A stretch of DNA of 19,722 bases from DATJYV01 sp035499415 (GTDB taxonomy: Bacteria; Bacteroidota; Ignavibacteria; UBA10030): positions 1 to 19,722 of the forward strand of contig DATJYV010000230.1 of assembly GCA_035499415.1 (NCBI GenBank), read 5' to 3'. Position 1 is the stretch's first letter; each line of letters begins with the position of its first letter. Positions 16,488 through 19,722 of the stretch are shown in pieces. Below the pieces are notes generated by a model. It saw only the letters and a program-made list of their open reading frames with translations, made no database searches and was not told where the DNA came from. Both the position numbers and the translations under genes were made by a program.

Positions 16488-17149
16488 CGTGAACCCTGTT
16501 TTTGACGGGCACGCGCCTCCGCAATGCTTGCGCAAAGCGCCCGTGCGTTCTCCGTAAGCCGCGAATAGTCCCCCGACTCAATCGCCTTCTTCTCGAGCAG
16601 CGCCGTCCCGACTCCGACGGCACAAGCCCCTGCAAGAAGCCACTCGCCGGCGTTGGTCAGGGAGACGCCGCCCGTCGGCATGAGGGAAAGATGCGGCATC
16701 GGCGCAAGGACGGCTTTGAAGAATGCCATTCCGACGACATCCGCCGGAAAGACTTTGATAATGTCCACGCCCGCCTCGAAAGCGGTCTGAATTTCCGTCG
16801 GCGAAAAGCATCCCGGTATAGCCGGAATATCCTGTTTGTGCGCGGCTTCAATGATCTCGCGCTTCAGGACCGGCCCGACGACGAACTGTGCTCCCGCATC
16901 GATCGCGGACTGTGCGGTCCTTTCATCCAGCACCGAGCCGACGCCGACAATCGCGTCATTTCCGACAGAAGCGACCGCTTCGCGGATCATCGCGATGGCG
17001 TTCGGCACGGTCATCGTGATTTCAACCACGCTGACGCCCCCCTTCCCGATCGCCTCAACGACGCGGAGGAGCTTTTTGGAATCCGTCATGCGAATCACGG
17101 CGACGGCGGCGCGCTTCTTTATTTCATTGACAGTTCGGGTTCGGCTCAT
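16484..17149 (-). CDS. eda: 2-dehydro-3-deoxy-phosphogluconate (KDPG) aldolase
   Basis: A 221-residue class I aldolase of the KDPG/KHG family. Residues 14-19 (AVAVIR) are the usual first strand; E43 in VVEITMTVPNA is the catalytic acid/base; VGVGSVLD (68-75) and IPGCFSPTEI (111-120) are conserved loops; K132 in DIIKVFPAD is the Schiff-base lysine; MPTGGVS forms the phosphate site. It cleaves KDPG to pyruvate and D-glyceraldehyde-3-phosphate. Length and motif spacing match the roughly 210-residue family. It overlaps kdgK by 4 nt. No strong Shine-Dalgarno sequence precedes the ATG. Some homologues also use 4-hydroxy-2-oxoglutarate. Confidence 0.94.
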   Translation of the reverse strand: MSRTRTVNEIKKRAAVAVIRMTDSKKLLRVVEAIGKGGVSVVEITMTVPNAIAMIREAVASVGNDAIVGVGSVLDERTAQSAIDAGAQFVVGPVLKREIIEAAHKQDIPAIPGCFSPTEIQTAFEAGVDIIKVFPADVVGMAFFKAVLAPMPHLSLMPTGGVSLTNAGEWLLAGACAVGVGTALLEKKAIESGDYSRLTENARALCASIAEARARQKQGSR

Positions 17150-17343
17150 GGATCAACGCGCTCTCATTCGGGGACGTGGATTCTCCCGTATGAATCTTCG
17201 GAAATATCCGGCGAGTTGCAAGCCACAGGAGAGATGGAAGGAGCCGCGGAGAGGGGACACGGATCCCTCTCAAAAAGAGCCGGGCCGGTTGGAACGCCGG
17301 ATTTTCGCGCGACCGCCGGGTAACCCGTCGGAATGCCGGGAAT
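17150..17343. other. Intergenic region between iolB-like and eda genes, with hairpins
   Basis: A 194-bp gap with no credible gene. It contains a 7-bp stem GAGAGGG / CCCTCTC (17249-17255, 17265-17271; 9-nt loop) and several short GC-rich repeats (CCGG boxes and CGGGTAACCCG near 17317-17330). The T-run on the minus strand lies 5' of the 7-bp stem rather than 3', so that stem is not a terminator for the upstream gene. A weak GC-rich hairpin before the T-run could be one. No good promoter for eda was found. Confidence 0.4.
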
Positions 17344-18126
17344 CTAATACCGTCCGGCGAACTCTTCCTGCCAATGCATAATGTTCCAGTCCCGGTCTTT
17401 CTCGGGGTTCAAAGCAGCCATCATCCAGAGGAAATTCATGCCGTAGCCCGGCGCCGCGACGTTCGGATGATATCCCCTCGTAATGACGACGGCGTCGTTT
17501 TCAAAAACGGTGGTGACAAAATACGGCTTCTGCACTTTATCGTACAAGAGTTGAATCCCGAAACCCGGCTTCGGCATATTCAAATAGAGATAGACCTCTT
17601 CTTTGGATTGACCATGCTCGTGGGGCGACCAGCTTGTCCAGTTCCCGGGGTCGCCGAACGTCATCCCGCACAGGAGCCGGTCGGCCGGAACGTTCACGTC
17701 TATCATCTTATAAATATCGCGGCTGTATGTCGGTTTGCCGGAATGCGCGTGGAGCTTTGGATCGTTCTTCACCACCTCGAACGGAATGAACTGCACGCGT
17801 CCGGCCTTCTTCGTCGGCGCTGACGCCTCCGCGATGTCGACCGTCGAAGATGTGGATACTTCATACGTATTGCCGGGGGGAATGTACAGGGCGTCGTAGA
17901 GACCCATCTTGTAATCCTGCCCGCCAACGCGGACGATTCCTTCGCCGGCAAGGCAGATCAGGGACACTTCGCGCCCCTTGCTCGACGCCGATGCCTCTCG
18001 TTTGGAATCCCCCAGGATGATTCTGCCGCAGGAGAGGGCTTTCAACGGGGTCGTCCGGGGTGTCAACGATATGTTGCGCCCCTTCCTGGATGCGGTATCT
18101 CTCACGATATATGATTTCTTGGCCAT
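17344..18126 (-). CDS. iolB: IolB/KduI-family isomerase (5-deoxy-glucuronate or 5-keto-4-deoxyuronate isomerase)
   Basis: A 260-residue bicupin enzyme. The C-terminal cupin matches IolB best: GNWTSWSPHEHG (161-172), then EEVYLYLN, VITRGYHPNVAAPGYGMNFLWMMA and a final W...HWQEEF. Likely metal ligands are H169, H171, one of E176/E177 and H220. The N-terminal half resembles the partner cupin (GEGIVRVGG...YDALYIPPG, 61-85). IolB isomerises 5-deoxy-glucuronate in inositol breakdown; KduI acts on 5-keto-4-deoxyuronate in pectin or alginate breakdown. No other inositol gene is visible, while eda and kdgK follow, so a uronate role like KduI is inferred from context. A site AAAGGA (complement of 18136-18141) lies 9 nt before the ATG and supports the start. 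A 90-bp gap separates it from the M24-like gene. Confidence 0.85.
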   Translation of the reverse strand: MAKKSYIVRDTASRKGRNISLTPRTTPLKALSCGRIILGDSKREASASSKGREVSLICLAGEGIVRVGGQDYKMGLYDALYIPPGNTYEVSTSSTVDIAEASAPTKKAGRVQFIPFEVVKNDPKLHAHSGKPTYSRDIYKMIDVNVPADRLLCGMTFGDPGNWTSWSPHEHGQSKEEVYLYLNMPKPGFGIQLLYDKVQKPYFVTTVFENDAVVITRGYHPNVAAPGYGMNFLWMMAALNPEKDRDWNIMHWQEEFAGRY

Positions 18127-18216
18127 GATGATTCGTCCTTTCAGTTTTATTCCATCGATGATTCTCGTTCGTCCGAAAACCTCTTCGTGTCCTCGAACCC
18201 TTCCAGTCAGAGAGGG

Positions 18217-19350
18217 TCAACTCAAAATCAAAACATCGGGCCGGCGTACCGTACTTCCATCGACCTCGAATTCGAGCGACGGCCAGCGCGCATCAGCGGA
18301 AAGCGTTTCCGGCCCGGCGGCCTCTGCCAGAATTGTATCTTCGGACTTCACTCCGCTGATGGTTGGATTCCAGGCATACGCTTGATGCTCTTGCACGACC
18401 TTCGTGCACGATGCGCTCGCGCGGAAGTCGCGGGTCGTGTAACCGGTAGCTCCGCCCTGATGATGGAGCCGCCATTCCTGAGGATATCCCTCCTTCTCAT
18501 ACTGCTTCGTAAGGCCGTCGAATAATGACGCAACCGTTACCCCCGGAAGCGTGTTTCGGTGCAACCACGCGTCGATCGCCGCAACGGATCGGCTCCGTAC
18601 AGCAACATCTTCGGAGAGCTTTTGCAGAGACATCATCCGCGTTGCAGAGATGACAAGCCCCGAACGCCGTCCGCAGACGCTCATCATGACTGTCGCACGA
18701 AGTTTTTTATCCGAAGGCAGGGGATGGCGGTACTCCTTGATCCGTTCATCAAACGCGACAAGCAGGACGAGCGGCGTGATGTCGCGCCGGATGAGCTTCG
18801 ACGCCTCTTCGGCCGCCAGATCATGCTCGCTCATCCCATGGACAACCGATGCCCGAAGCTCCCAGAGCGAATCAGCGACATCCTTCCCCAACCGTCGGTA
18901 GCGGTCGACTTCGACGGGGAGAAGCGTATAGCGAAGTGTGGAAAACTTCTCCCGGAACTCCGATGCATCTGAAGCGACACGTCCTTCGCAATAGTGCCGC
19001 ACATGCTCCAGTCGCACACCCTCCTCCCACCAAGGCCTGAGGTGGACGAGGGGAAAGTCCCACTGAAGCTCCTCACGCCGAAGCCGCTCGTGTTCCGTCG
19101 AGTTCACGAACAGGTGCTCTTCCGTCCGGGTCACGAGAAGCTCCGCGATGCTTTCTTCGGAAGCGACATTCACATGGCTGTCCGCTCCGCCGGTGTACCA
19201 TGCGAAATTCGGCTGGAGCGTGATCAGGATGCCGTCGAGATCATGCGCCTCCAGAAAAGTCCTCACACGCATGCGCTTTACTTCGCGAGACGAAACTTTA
19301 TCGCCAGGAACCTGATGCCGTTCCTCAATTGCTGCCGGCTGGCTTTTCAT
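18217..19350 (-). CDS. M24-fold (pita-bread) protein with degenerate metal site
   Basis: A 377-residue protein of the aminopeptidase P/creatinase fold. The N-terminal creatinase-like domain (about 25-140) starts with MRVRTFLEAHDLDGILIT and NFAWYTGG. The catalytic-fold domain (about 145-377) shows VEVDRYRRLGKDVADSLWEL, HPLPSDKKL (209-217), HHQGGATGY (296-304), ISGVKSEDTIL (331-341) and the closing ETLS. Where active M24 peptidases have metal-binding D, D, H, E, E, this protein has S224/V225, S235, H297, N328 and E337, so at least three ligands are lost. It is therefore unlikely to be a dinuclear peptidase and may be a non-peptidase homologue, as creatinase is. AGGAGG lies 4 nt before ATG 19350, which fixes the start. 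The gene overlaps the upstream gene by 26 nt and belongs to the sugar-acid cluster, but its substrate is unknown. Confidence 0.78.
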   Translation of the reverse strand: MKSQPAAIEERHQVPGDKVSSREVKRMRVRTFLEAHDLDGILITLQPNFAWYTGGADSHVNVASEESIAELLVTRTEEHLFVNSTEHERLRREELQWDFPLVHLRPWWEEGVRLEHVRHYCEGRVASDASEFREKFSTLRYTLLPVEVDRYRRLGKDVADSLWELRASVVHGMSEHDLAAEEASKLIRRDITPLVLLVAFDERIKEYRHPLPSDKKLRATVMMSVCGRRSGLVISATRMMSLQKLSEDVAVRSRSVAAIDAWLHRNTLPGVTVASLFDGLTKQYEKEGYPQEWRLHHQGGATGYTTRDFRASASCTKVVQEHQAYAWNPTISGVKSEDTILAEAAGPETLSADARWPSLEFEVDGSTVRRPDVLILS

Positions 19351-19722
19351 GAGCCCTCCTTCCGGTCTCAACCACATCGGAAACCCGGAATCGCCAGAGC
19401 GGCCCCCGGAGCGTGTCTTGCGGCGTGACCGTGTCGACCCTCCACACATACTCCCGTCCGTCCCGAAGAATTCCAGTCCTGGAACTATTTCCGACGCCGG
19501 ATGAGACGAGTCGTGTTGACGTCGAATCTCCCATGTAGACGATGTTCCTCGTGCAATCCCTTCCGGGAATCCAGTGCAACAATGTTCCCTCTTCCGGGAC
19601 GTCATCCTCTCCGTCGGACGGAATCGGGATGGATGCGGTCGGCAGGACCGACGGGAGCGACATCTCGGGATCCCATGCGCCGGAGAACGTCCACCTTGCG
19701 GTAAGGTCCCGGGCGTCCGGAG
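19325..19722 (-). CDS. C-terminal part of a protein with Fn3-like domain (cut by window edge)
   Basis: Partial gene: the frame has no stop from 19722 down to TGA at 19325, so the true start lies beyond the window. The Met at 19663 is internal (preceded in frame by ARWTFSGAWDPE). The visible ~132 residues contain the pattern LLHWIPGRDCTRNIVYMGDS, then LRDGREYVWRVDTVTP and GPLWRFRVSD. This matches the Fn3-type module common in secreted sulfatases, polysaccharide lyases and glycoside hydrolases (consensus TYYWRVDEVNADG...G.VWSFTT). The end shows no T9SS sorting domain. The neighbouring KDG-pathway genes make a polysaccharide-degrading enzyme plausible, but the catalytic part is not visible. Confidence 0.7.
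   Translation of the reverse strand, partial: PDARDLTARWTFSGAWDPEMSLPSVLPTASIPIPSDGEDDVPEEGTLLHWIPGRDCTRNIVYMGDSTSTRLVSSGVGNSSRTGILRDGREYVWRVDTVTPQDTLRGPLWRFRVSDVVETGRRAHEKPAGSN
19355..19360 (-). promoter_or_regulatory. Ribosome binding site AGGAGG of the M24-fold gene
   Basis: A perfect AGGAGG on the minus strand, 4 nt before ATG 19350 and inside the end of the upstream gene. It decides the start of the M24-like gene against longer open frames. The spacing is short. Confidence 0.6.

Noticed and set aside
17150..17210. Possible promoter for eda (TTGCAA, 17 bp, AAGATT on the minus strand)
   Set aside because: The -10 matches consensus at only three positions; too weak to report.

Overview
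The window looks like chromosomal DNA from a Gram-negative, GC-rich member of the FCB superphylum (Bacteroidota/Chlorobi/Ignavibacteria-like). The main evidence is a secreted protein ending in a textbook type IX secretion (T9SS) sorting domain with the YPNPFNP signature. An outer-membrane-type lipoprotein, Opp/Dpp-like transport and KDG-pathway sugar-acid catabolism fit this. The exact taxon cannot be fixed from the sequence alone.

Layout. Positions 1-520 are non-coding and hold a compact, highly palindromic ~155 bp MITE/REP-like element (56-210). Positions 521-3832 (+) encode a 1103-residue secreted multidomain protein: lamin-tail domain, OB-fold, Fn3, a phospholipase D-type nuclease core with two HxKxxxxD motifs, and a T9SS C-terminal domain. 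Everything after that is on the minus strand.

Positions 12411 down to 3861 form one tightly packed six-gene operon: a 789-aa lipoprotein, a membrane-anchored family-5 solute-binding protein, an exported protein of unknown function, two divergent DppB/DppC-like permeases, and a single polypeptide carrying two ABC ATPase domains. Most junctions are 4-nt or 11-nt overlaps. This is the best candidate for an undescribed system: a divergent Opp/Dpp-type transporter with two uncharacterised envelope partners. Immediately upstream (15213-12526) is a hybrid sensor kinase (four PAS, HisKA, HATPase, receiver). Its predicted promoter has a -35 box inside a 19-bp palindrome.

Positions >19722 down to 15459 are a sugar-acid (probably pectin/uronate) catabolic cluster: the C-terminus of an Fn3-like protein, an M24-fold protein that has lost most metal ligands, an IolB/KduI-family isomerase, KDPG aldolase (eda) and 2-keto-3-deoxygluconate kinase (kdgK). 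KdgK and Eda together convert KDG to pyruvate and glyceraldehyde-3-phosphate. The isomerase would supply an upstream step.

Large open frames on the plus strand opposite the minus-strand genes were judged to be antisense shadows. No rRNA, tRNA, CRISPR array, integrase or transposase gene was seen.
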